Shown here: piece by piece, positions 9,001-14,003 of the stretch | Numbering within the stretch: the first letter of the stretch is position 1 | How the letters are laid out: each line of letters begins with the position of its first letter | Source of the DNA: Deefgea piscis | GTDB taxonomy: Bacteria; Pseudomonadota; Gammaproteobacteria; Burkholderiales; Chitinibacteraceae | NCBI RefSeq assembly: GCF_013284055.1 | Contig: NZ_CP054143.1 | Location: 1,426,001-1,490,000 of the forward strand | Length of the DNA stretch: 64,000 bases | Direction of reading: 5' to 3' | Notes under the pieces: model-generated | Told to the model about the DNA's origin: nothing | Seen by the model: only the letters and a program-made list of their open reading frames with translations | Database searches by the model: none | Made by a program: the position numbers and the translations under genes

Positions 9001-11917
9001 GGCTATTGTCGACGGTATACGTCCACAAGCCTGCAGCATTAACCGCAAACTGGCCATACTTGCCCGTGGTATTTTGGGTTTGGAATACGGCTTCGCCGGC
9101 ATCCGGATCGGTAATGGTCAACTGACCTTGGGTTTTGATTTCATTACCGACAACTGCGACGTCTTCAGTGACTTCACCTTGTTTCACCCCACCGATGATC
9201 GCTGGATCAGAGGCGGGCGTGAGGTTGATGTTCACCGTGGCCAAGGCGGTACCGCCTTTGCCGTCGGAGACGGTGACCGTGAAGCTGTCGCTACCGATGT
9301 AGTCGAGGTTTGGCGTGTAGGTGTAGCTGCCATCCGGATTCAGCACCACTTTACCGTGTGCTGGGTTGCTCGCTTGTGTGAACGACAAGGTGTCGCCATC
9401 CACATCGGCGCCGTTGACTTTACCGATCACAATCGTGTCTTCCGGCACATTGTGGGTGTAGGTCCCGGTGTTCGGGTCGAAGTTAACCGTCGGTGGTACT
9501 GGTTCAGTCGGTGGGGTGACCACTGGCTTGTCGTTGGTGCCGGTAATGGTCAACGACAAGGTGCTATCGACCGTCACCGTGCCATCGGTAACGGTATACG
9601 GTACGGTGATTTTAAGTTCTTCACCGGCTTTAAGGCTGTTGTACGCCGGATCAGTTGGGTCAAAGGTGTAGCTGCCGTCGGGGTTGAGCGTCAAGCCAGC
9701 TGGCAATGGGTTTTTAGCGGCGAAGGTGAGTTTCTCAACATCCACGTCGGTGGCGATCAATTGACCATTCACCTGCGCGTCGTCTTCTTTCACATTGAGC
9801 GTAGCGGCGGTTGCGACTGGCGCATCGTTCGTGCCATTCACCACGACCGTAATCGTCACTGGCGTACCGTCTTTGGACAAGACCGTGAAGCTTTCAGTGA
9901 GGGTTTCTTTGTCGTCCAAGCCTTGCACAATGCCTTGGCTATTGTCGACGGTATACGTCCACAAGCCTGCAGCATTAACCGCAAACTGGCCATACTTGCC
10001 CGTGGTATTTTGGGTTTGGAATACGGCTTCGCCGGCATCCGGATCGGTAATGGTCAACTGACCTTGGGTTTTGATTTCATTACCCACAACTGCGACGTCT
10101 TCAGTGACTTCACCTTGTTTCACCCCACCGATGATCGCTGGATCAGAGGCGGGCGTGAGGTTGATGTTCACCGTGGCCAAGGCGGTACCGCCTTTGCCGT
10201 CGGAGACGGTGACCGTGAAGCTGTCGCTACCGATGTAGTCGAGGTTTGGCGTGTAGGTGTAGCTGCCATCCGGATTCAGCACCACTTTACCGTGTGCTGG
10301 GTTGCTCGCTTGTGTGAACGACAAGGTGTCGCCATCCACATCGGCGCCGTTGACTTTACCGGTCACAATCGTGTCTTCCGGCACATTGTGGGTGTAGGTC
10401 CCAGTGTTCGGGTCGAAGTTAACCGTCGGTGGTACTGGTTCAGTCGGTGGGGTGACCACTGGCTTGTCGTTGGTGCCGGTAATGGTCAACGACAAGGTGC
10501 TATCGACCGTCACTGTGCCATCGGTAACGGTATACGGTACGGTGATTTTAAGTTCTTCACCGGCTTTAAGGCTGTTGTACGCTGGATCCGCTGGGTTAAA
10601 GGTGTAGCTGCCGTCGGCGTTGAGCGTCAAGCCAGCTGGCAATGGGTTTTTAGCGGCGAAGGTGAGTTTCTCAACATCCACGTCGGTGGCGATCAATTGA
10701 CCATTCACCTGCGCGTCGTCTTCTTTCACATTGAGCGTAGCGGCGGTTGCGACTGGCGCATCGTTCGTGCCATTCACCACGACCGTAATCGTCACTGGCG
10801 TACCGTCTTTGGACAAGACCGTGAAGCTTTCAGTGAGGGTTTCTTTGTCGTCCAAGCCTTGCACAATGCCTTGGCTATTGTCGACGGTATACGTCCACAA
10901 GCCTGCAGCATTAACCGCAAACTGGCCATACTTGCCCGTGGTATTTTGGGTTTGGAATACGGCTTCGCCGGCATCCGGATCGGTAATGGTCAACTGACCT
11001 TGGGTTTTGATTTCATTACCGACAACTGCGACGTCTTCAGTGACTTCACCTTGTTTCACCCCACCGATGATCGCTGGATCATTGACCGGGGTAACGCCGA
11101 CATTAACAGTAATCGTGTCGGTGCCGCCTTTGCCGTCGTTGACTTGAACTTGGAATTGATCTGGGCCGGTGTAGTCTTTGTTTGGGGTGTAGGTCCAGTT
11201 GCCATTGATGTCGACGACGACGGTACCGTGCGCTGGATCGCTGGTTTTGTTAAAGACCAGTGGGTCGCCATTGTCGTCTTTTGCGAGTAATTTGCCGCTG
11301 ATTGGCGTGTCTTCGGGTGTTGTTGCTGTTTGATCACTACCGAGAGGAGCATTATTGTCGTCAACAAATTCTGGATTTTTGTTGTCAGCAATGATTTCTG
11401 CGGCGACCACGTCGGCAAAAGTGGCTGTCGGAGGTGGCTCAGTGGCATCAAGTGCAGACGCAAAATTAAAGCTGAGTGGATCAACGCCTTCGGCAACGCG
11501 CATTAAACGCACAAAACCACTGCCTTCGTCGGTGCCGCCACCGGCATTAAGGCCTGCAGCAGTGGCTTCTAAATCGGTCGAGAGATCTTTGCCTTCGTTG
11601 AGGGCATTGATGATTTGGTCGGCACTGTCATTGGTTTTGGCGACAGCGGCTTCGGTGCTGTCGGTAGGGGCGGTGCCGAGCAGGTCGCCGTCGATCAATA
11701 AAGATCGATCGGCGCCCAGTTCGATGATTTGTCCATTAGGCAGTAGTACGGTGAGGTGACCCTGGGCATCGGTAACGATGACTTGGCCTTCAAGCAATAC
11801 ATCGCCGGCTTTAATCGCTTGCAGCTGACCGCGAGCATCTTTAATAAATGCTTCGCCTTGAACGACGACGATTTGTTGTTTTGCGCCACTATTTGCTGCA
11901 ATGATTTGCTCGGCCAT
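1..11917 (-). CDS. LapA-like giant RTX/T1SS adhesin with retention module (3' end outside window)
   Basis: Very large secreted surface adhesin, open without a stop for 3972 codons to the window edge. Start at 11917 is preceded by TGGAG 9 nt upstream. Residues 1-130 form the LapA-type retention module, ending in a TAAG site at 119-122. A linker and one cadherin/Ig-like domain reach about residue 275. Nine near-identical 312-aa units, each with three VCBS/cadherin-like domains rich in DxDxDG-type calcium motifs, span about 276-3083. Two 102-aa repeats follow, then further Ig-like domains and a VWA domain with MIDAS DTSGS at 3599-3603. The family is exported by a type I system, held in the outer membrane by the retention module and released by LapG when c-di-GMP is low. 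RTX repeats and the C-terminal secretion signal should lie beyond position 1. It is last in the transporter operon or has its own promoter in the 86-bp gap after the LuxR gene. Confidence 0.93.
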   Translation of the reverse strand, partial: MAEQIIAANSGAKQQIVVVQGEAFIKDARGQLQAIKAGDVLLEGQVIVTDAQGHLTVLLPNGQIIELGADRSLLIDGDLLGTAPTDSTEAAVAKTNDSADQIINALNEGKDLSTDLEATAAGLNAGGGTDEGSGFVRLMRVAEGVDPLSFNFASALDATEPPPTATFADVVAAEIIADNKNPEFVDDNNAPLGSDQTATTPEDTPISGKLLAKDDNGDPLVFNKTSDPAHGTVVVDINGNWTYTPNKDYTGPDQFQVQVNDGKGGTDTITVNVGVTPVNDPAIIGGVKQGEVTEDVAVVGNEIKTQGQLTITDPDAGEAVFQTQNTTGKYGQFAVNAAGLWTYTVDNSQGIVQGLDDKETLTESFTVLSKDGTPVTITVVVNGTNDAPVATAATLNVKEDDAQVNGQLIATDVDVEKLTFAAKNPLPAGLTLNADGSYTFNPADPAYNSLKAGEELKITVPYTVTDGTVTVDSTLSLTITGTNDKPVVTPPTEPVPPTVNFDPNTGTYTHNVPEDTIVTGKVNGADVDGDTLSFTQASNPAHGKVVLNPDGSYTYTPNLDYIGSDSFTVTVSDGKGGTALATVNINLTPASDPAIIGGVKQGEVTEDVAVVGNEIKTQGQLTITDPDAGEAVFQTQNTTGKYGQFAVNAAGLWTYTVDNSQGIVQGLDDKETLTESFTVLSKDGTPVTITVVVNGTNDAPVATAATLNVKEDDAQVNGQLIATDVDVEKLTFAAKNPLPAGLTLNPDGSYTFDPTDPAYNSLKAGEELKITVPYTVTDGTVTVDSTLSLTITGTNDKPVVTPPTEPVPPTVNFDPNTGTYTHNVPEDTIVIGKVNGADVDGDTLSFTQASNPAHGKVVLNPDGSYTYTPNLDYIGSDSFTVTVSDGKGGTALATVNINLTPASDPAIIGGVKQGEVTEDVAVVGNEIKTQGQLTITDPDAGEAVFQTQNTTGKYGQFAVNAAGLWTYTVDNSQGIVQGLDDKETLTESFTVLSKDGTPVTITVVVNGTNDAPVATAATLNVKEDDAQVNGQLIATDVDVEKLTFAAKNPLPAGLTLNPDGSYTFDPTDPAYNSLKAGEELKITVPYTVTDGTVTVDSTLSLTITGTNDKPVVTPPTEPVPPTVNFDPNTGTYTHNVPEDTIVIGKVNGADVDGDTLSFTQASNPAHGKVVLNPDGSYTYTPNLDYIGSDSFTVTVSDGKGGTALATVNINLTPASDPAIIGGVKQGEVTEDVAVVGNEIKTQGQLTITDPDAGDAVFQTQNTTGKYGQFAVNAAGLWTYTVDNSQGIVQGLDDKETLTESFTVLSKDGTPVTITVVVNGTNDAPVATAATLNVKEDDAQVNGQLIATDVDVEKLTFAAKNPLPAGLTLNADGSYTFNPADPAYNSLKAGEELKITVPYTVTDGTVTVDSTLSLTITGTNDKPVVTPPTEPVPPTVNFDPNTGTYTHNVPEDTIVTGKVNGADVDGDTLSFTQASNPAHGKVVLNPDGSYTYTPNLDYIGSDSFTVTVSDGKGGTALATVNINLTPASDPAIIGGVKQGEVTEDVAVVGNEIKTQGQLTITDPDAGEAIFQTQNTTGKYGQFAVNAAGLWTYTVDNSQGIVQGLDDKETLTESFTVLSKDGTPVTITVVVNGTNDAPVATAATLNVKEDDAQVNGQLIATDVDVEKLTFAAKNPLPAGLTLNADGSYTFNPADPAYNSLKAGEELKITVPYTVTDGTVTVDSTLSLTITGTNDKPVVTPPTEPVPPTVNFDPNTGTYTHNVPEDTIVTGKVNGADVDGDTLSFTQASNPAHGKVVLNPDGSYTYTPNLDYIGSDSFTVTVSDGKGGTALATVNINLTPASDPAIIGGVKQGEVTEDVAVVGNEIKTQGQLTITDPDAGEAIFQTQNTTGKYGQFAVNAAGLWTYTVDNSQGIVQGLDDKETLTESFTVLSKDGTPVTITVVVNGTNDAPVATAATLNVKEDDAQVNGQLIATDVDVEKLTFAAKNPLPAGLKLNADGSYSFDPTDPAYNSLKAGEELKITVPYTVTDGTVTVDSTLSLTITGTNDKPVVTPPTEPVPPTVNFDPNTGTYTHNVPEDTIVTGKVNGADVDGDTLSFTQASNPAHGKVVLNPDGSYTYTPNLDYIGSDSFTVTVSDGKGGTALATVNINLTPASDPAIIGGVKQGEVTEDVAVVGNEIKTQGQLTITDPDAGEAVFQTQNTTGKYGQFAVNAAGLWTYTVDNSQGIVQGLDDKETLTESFTVLSKDGTPVTITVVVNGTNDAPVATAATLNVKEDDAQVNGQLIATDVDVEKLTFAAKNPLPAGLTLNADGSYTFNPADPAYNSLKAGEELKITVPYTVTDGTVTVDSTLSLTITGTNDKPVVTPPTEPVPPTVNFDPNTGTYTHNVPEDTIVTGKVNGADVDGDTLSFTQASNPAHGKVVLNPDGSYTYTPNLDYIGSDSFTVTVSDGKGGTALATVNINLTPASDPAIIGGVKQGEVTEDVAVVGNEIKTQGQLTITDPDAGEAVFQTQNTTGKYGQFAVNAAGLWTYTVDNSQGIVQGLDDKETLTESFTVLSKDGTPVTITVVVNGTNDAPVATAATLNVKEDDAQVNGQLIATDVDVEKLTFAAKNPLPAGLTLNADGSYTFNPADPAYNSLKAGEELKITVPYTVTDGTVTVDSTLSLTITGTNDKPVVTPPTEPVPPTVNFDPNTGTYTHNVPEDTIVTGKVNGADVDGDTLSFTQASNPAHGKVVLNPDGSYTYTPNLDYIGSDSFTVTVSDGKGGTALATVNINLTPASDPAIIGGVKQGEVTEDVAVVGNEIKTQGQLTITDPDAGEAIFQTQNTTGKYGQFAVNAAGLWTYTVDNSQGIVQGLDDKETLTESFTVLSKDGTPVTITVVVNGTNDAPVATAATLNVKEDDAQVNGQLIATDVDVEKLTFAAKNPLPAGLTLNPDGSYTFNPADPAYNSLKAGEELKITVPYTVTDGTVTVDSTLSLTITGTNDKPVVTPPTEPVPPTVNFDPNTGTYTHNVPEDTIVTGKVNGADVDGDTLSFTQASNPAHGKVVLNPDGSYTYTPNLDYIGSDSFTVTVSDGKGGTALATVNINLTPVDDASILRADSQTVLEDTPATGNVLTNDSDVDSALTVATFSVDGRNFTAGQTATIANVGTLTISSNGEYTFTPAPNWNGAMPQATYVTNTGSSSTLNVTVTPVNDASVLRADSQTVLEDTPATGNVLTNDSDVDSALTVATFSVDGRNFTAGQTATIANVGTLTISSNGEYTFTPAPNWNGAMPQATYVTNTGSSSTLNVTVNPVNDAPTLDLDASMEDTSFKTTYVENGSGTPIADIDSLIGDVDSANLQSATIVLTNAQLGDVLSTVGLPNGIVASQSVVNGQIVLTLTGSASKAAYETAIESIRFSSTSENPSAADRILNVTVNDGVSNSNTAISTITVVPVNDAPTFVSSSSATVSEEGLKGGIADTAGTSDTSNSTTATGNVIFSDVDSSSLTYTLTAPTGLTSGGQAIVWSGNGSGTLVGTVGNQTIATISIDGTGKYNVTLSGPIDHADKTTEDVKSFDVKVSASDGTSSSSGQFTIKVEDDAPVGQSTTATVQMPYISTNLVLTLDTSGSMADPSGIAGKTRLQVAKEALTQLINDYDNVGDVKIMLVGFSSSATTQLFNGNTWLTAAEAKAILANFTANGGTNYDAAAGQVMQNFDKPGKLVGGQNVGYFFSDGAPNTGLGLDSTETKTWTDFLNAKDINSLSIGLGTGVAGTNLDPLAYNGTGSGTEANSIIVTNLAQLPPILRDTILTPTAGNITGGLVGSAVAGFGADGGHINDITVDGVKYTFNTVGNSITTTANGSTYTFDPVTHTLKVTTALGGQFIIDMDDGKYTYTPPVNLQSNASENIGFTLVDNDGDLDKSNSKLTINVIPPRYNTAPVLVDDFSFTKANQAISLDLLANDKDLQGDKLTLTGTPTLLSGQGVVTIDPKTGLPVFTPS
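2041..2652 (-). repeat. Two tandem 306-bp repeats inside the adhesin gene
   Basis: Two adjacent units (about 2041-2346 and 2347-2652) encode nearly identical 102-aa Ig-like domains that begin LRADSQTVLEDTPATGNV and end in TVTPVNDAS or TVNPVNDAP. They lie directly C-terminal to the nine-unit array and are unrelated in length to its 312-aa period. Confidence 0.9.
2669..11092 (-). repeat. Nine tandem 936-bp repeats inside the adhesin gene
   Basis: Nine consecutive units begin (plus-strand coordinate) at 2669, 3605, 4541, 5477, 6413, 7349, 8285, 9221 and 10157. Each is exactly 936 bp, i.e. 312 codons, so gain or loss of units keeps the frame. Units are almost identical at DNA level. The few variants are shared between non-adjacent units: EAIFQTQ in the units covering 3.4, 6.2 and 7.2 kb, EAVFQTQ in 4.4, 5.3, 9.1, 10.0 and 10.9 kb, and DAVFQTQ at 8.1 kb. 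Each unit encodes three domains of about 100 aa. Such arrays are prone to copy-number change and to assembly collapse. Confidence 0.97.
11552..11563 (-). other. Predicted LapG cleavage site (TAAG) in adhesin
   Basis: Codons 119-122 of the adhesin read Thr-Ala-Ala-Gly, in the context LEATAAGL followed by a glycine-rich stretch. In LapA-type adhesins the periplasmic cysteine protease LapG cuts within this di-alanine motif to release the protein from the cell. The residues are read directly; cleavage is inferred from the family. lapG and lapD are not in this window. Confidence 0.75.
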
Positions 11918-11978
11918 GATCAGACTCCAGATAGATTGTTCTATTTTGAAGTCTACGCACAGCTTATGACAAATGCGA

Positions 11979-11994
11979 TTGTACTGAAGTACAA
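11979..11994. promoter_or_regulatory. Palindrome TTGTAC-N4-GTACAA ahead of the adhesin gene
   Basis: A perfect 6-bp inverted repeat with a 4-nt spacer lies in the 86-bp gap between the LuxR-type regulator stop and the adhesin start, about 60 bp before the adhesin ATG. Its symmetry and position suit an operator, possibly for the adjacent LuxR-type regulator. It could equally be a small RNA hairpin. Binding is inference. Confidence 0.35.
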
Positions 11995-12003
11995 CTTGCG
12001 TGA

Positions 12004-12594
12004 TTAATTGATGCCGTTGACTTTGAGTGTCAGTTGAACTCGGTCATTGACCTTGAGTTTTTCGAAACAAGCACTCAAATGCGCTTTAACCGTACGTTCG
12101 GTGATATTGAGCGCGCGGGCGATTTCTTTATTGCTTTGACCACGGGCAGCCGCGTGCGCGACTTCTCGTTCACGATCAGACAGCACTAAGAGTGGGTCGG
12201 GTTTTGCTGGAAGTCGGTTGACGGCATTCAGTAAGCGCAATACCAAGCTACGACCAGCCCAGATTTCGCCAGAAATAACAGCGCTAATGACTTGCTGTAA
12301 TAATTCTTTCGGTGCCGCAGCATGGCAATACGCCGCAGCGCCCGCCAAAAGCACTGCATAACCTTCTTCATCGTTCGGGAAGGTATTCACGACGATAACG
12401 AACTGATGCTGCATCCGTTGCTGCCAAATCGGCTCGTTCCATGCAGGCAGTGCTGGGTATTGGCTATCGATAACCGCAATACTACCAGCAGCATGTGCCC
12501 ATTCTTGTTGTGGCAACTCAACGCCATCAAAGCTGGCTTGCCAGTGGCGCAATAGGCCACTGTCTTGAGTATAAAAATAAATGGCTGGTGTCAT
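12004..12594 (-). CDS. LuxR/NarL-type transcriptional regulator in adhesin operon
   Basis: A 196-aa protein. The C-terminal LuxR helix-turn-helix (about residues 138-190) is clear: LSDREREV, then SNKEIARALNITERTVKAHL. The N-terminal half resembles a shortened receiver domain. The strand corresponding to the phospho-acceptor reads IAVIDSQYP, so an Asp is present near residue 43, but the acidic pair expected near the N terminus is missing, so phosphorylation is doubtful. ATGA overlap with the end of the HlyD gene couples its translation, and the adhesin starts 86 bp downstream. Context suggests a local activator or repressor of adhesin expression, loosely analogous to CsgD-type biofilm regulators. 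Its target and signal are unknown. Confidence 0.85.
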   Translation of the reverse strand: MTPAIYFYTQDSGLLRHWQASFDGVELPQQEWAHAAGSIAVIDSQYPALPAWNEPIWQQRMQHQFVIVVNTFPNDEEGYAVLLAGAAAYCHAAAPKELLQQVISAVISGEIWAGRSLVLRLLNAVNRLPAKPDPLLVLSDREREVAHAAARGQSNKEIARALNITERTVKAHLSACFEKLKVNDRVQLTLKVNGIN

Positions 12595-14003
12595 CGTTCG
12601 GTCAATGCAGAAGATTTAGCCCGAAGTACTGGCTTGATTAAATAAGAAAGAATCGTTTTTTTACCGGTTAAGATATCCACTTCAGCCATCATCCCCGGAA
12701 TAATTGGTAAACGTTTACCGTCTTTTTCTAAAAAGCTATTTTTGGTTTTGACTCGAACCAAATAAAACGCATTGCCTTTCTCGTCTTTGACAGTATCAGC
12801 ACTAATGTTGACAACTTCAGCATCTAATCCACCATAGATCGAAAAGTCATACGCAGAAAATTTAACTAAAGCCGGTTGTGCTGAACGTAAAAAAGCAATG
12901 TCTTTGGGTAAGACTTTGGCTTCTAGCAGTAAGCTTTCACCTGCTGGTACGATTTCGATAATGTCTTTACCGGGCTGAACGACGCCGCCAACGGTATTGG
13001 CAAAGAGTTGTTTCACTGTGCCGTCCATTGGGGAGCGAATATCCGATTGTTTCACTCGGTCGGCTAGGCCTAAATTGCCTTGGCTGATGCTGCTCAGTTT
13101 GCCTGAAGCTTCGGCGAGCTCAGTGCGCGCTTGGTTGCGAAACATTAAGTCGACTTCTTGCGATTTTCTGCTGGCTTCTGCAATAGAGGATTGAATACGG
13201 GGTATCTGCGCCGAAGCCCCGTCCATCTCACCCTTGTAGCGAGATACGTCTCGCTCTAAACGTAAAACTTCAACGTCCGAGACGGCGCCACTTTTTAATA
13301 GTGGGCGAGTGGCATCGAGCTCACGCTTAGTCAGATCGTAGCCTTGAATCGCTTGCTCACGCTTGGTGCGCACTTCATTGAGCTCTTGCGTTCTTTGATT
13401 CAGTTGCTGCTTAGCAATGCCCATACTGGCATCGAGCTCGGCCATTTTGGATTGATAAAGTAGCTTTTCCTGTGCGGCCAGATCGGGCGCTTCTTTTTCA
13501 ACATCCTCAGGAATCATGAGTGCTTTGCCATTGGCAATGGCGTCAAGGCGGGCGGCTTTGGCTTTGAGCGACAAATATTGTGCGCGGCCTTCATTCAGCG
13601 ACGAGGCAAAACGGGTCGAGTCAATTTTGATCAGCAAATCGCCTTTTTTTACGGCTTGGCCTTCATGTACCAAAATTTGTTTGACGATCCCGCCGTCCAA
13701 ACTTTGAATCACTTGTAATTCACTCGATGGAATCACCCGGCCATCGCCTTTGGTGACTTCATCGATTTTGGCGCAACCGGCCCAGAGTATGAGTACCGCC
13801 ACAGCTAGCGCAGCAGTGCGAATCAGTACGCGAGCGCCGCGTGGGCTTTGCTCCATAATGACATTGTCAGCATCGGCGATGAAATCTCTATCGTCGATTA
13901 AATCGCTTTTATCGGTGCTAAATAAATAGCGATCAAAGACCAAGTCGCTCCAATGTTGCACGCGCGCCCACATTGATTTGAGGCTTTGCAGTAGTCGCTG
14001 CAT
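12591..14003 (-). CDS. LapC/HlyD-type T1SS membrane fusion protein
   Basis: A 470-aa periplasmic adaptor of a type I secretion system. A short cytoplasmic N terminus precedes one membrane helix (about residues 58-78, ALAVAVLILWAG). A biotinyl-lipoyl-like half motif, a long coiled-coil region (about 150-310), the second lipoyl half and a C-terminal HlyD beta-barrel domain follow (IRSPMDGTVKQL is typical). It would bridge the ABC transporter encoded immediately upstream to an outer-membrane TolC/LapE-type channel, which is not in this window. Start codon and upstream stop share one base (TAATG); the gene ends in an ATGA overlap with the regulator. Confidence 0.93.
   Translation of the reverse strand: MQRLLQSLKSMWARVQHWSDLVFDRYLFSTDKSDLIDDRDFIADADNVIMEQSPRGARVLIRTAALAVAVLILWAGCAKIDEVTKGDGRVIPSSELQVIQSLDGGIVKQILVHEGQAVKKGDLLIKIDSTRFASSLNEGRAQYLSLKAKAARLDAIANGKALMIPEDVEKEAPDLAAQEKLLYQSKMAELDASMGIAKQQLNQRTQELNEVRTKREQAIQGYDLTKRELDATRPLLKSGAVSDVEVLRLERDVSRYKGEMDGASAQIPRIQSSIAEASRKSQEVDLMFRNQARTELAEASGKLSSISQGNLGLADRVKQSDIRSPMDGTVKQLFANTVGGVVQPGKDIIEIVPAGESLLLEAKVLPKDIAFLRSAQPALVKFSAYDFSIYGGLDAEVVNISADTVKDEKGNAFYLVRVKTKNSFLEKDGKRLPIIPGMMAEVDILTGKKTILSYLIKPVLRAKSSALTER

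Noticed and set aside
2669-11092. CRISPR or satellite array
   Set aside because: The repeats are long coding units in frame with a single adhesin gene; there are no short repeats with unique spacers.
2627-11290. Plus-strand open frame of 2887 codons opposite the adhesin array
   Set aside because: It exists only because the 936-bp unit is a multiple of three and happens to lack stops in this frame. Its translation is low-complexity, rich in Arg, Trp and His, with no domain, while the opposite strand encodes clear Ig-like domains, a retention module and a VWA domain.
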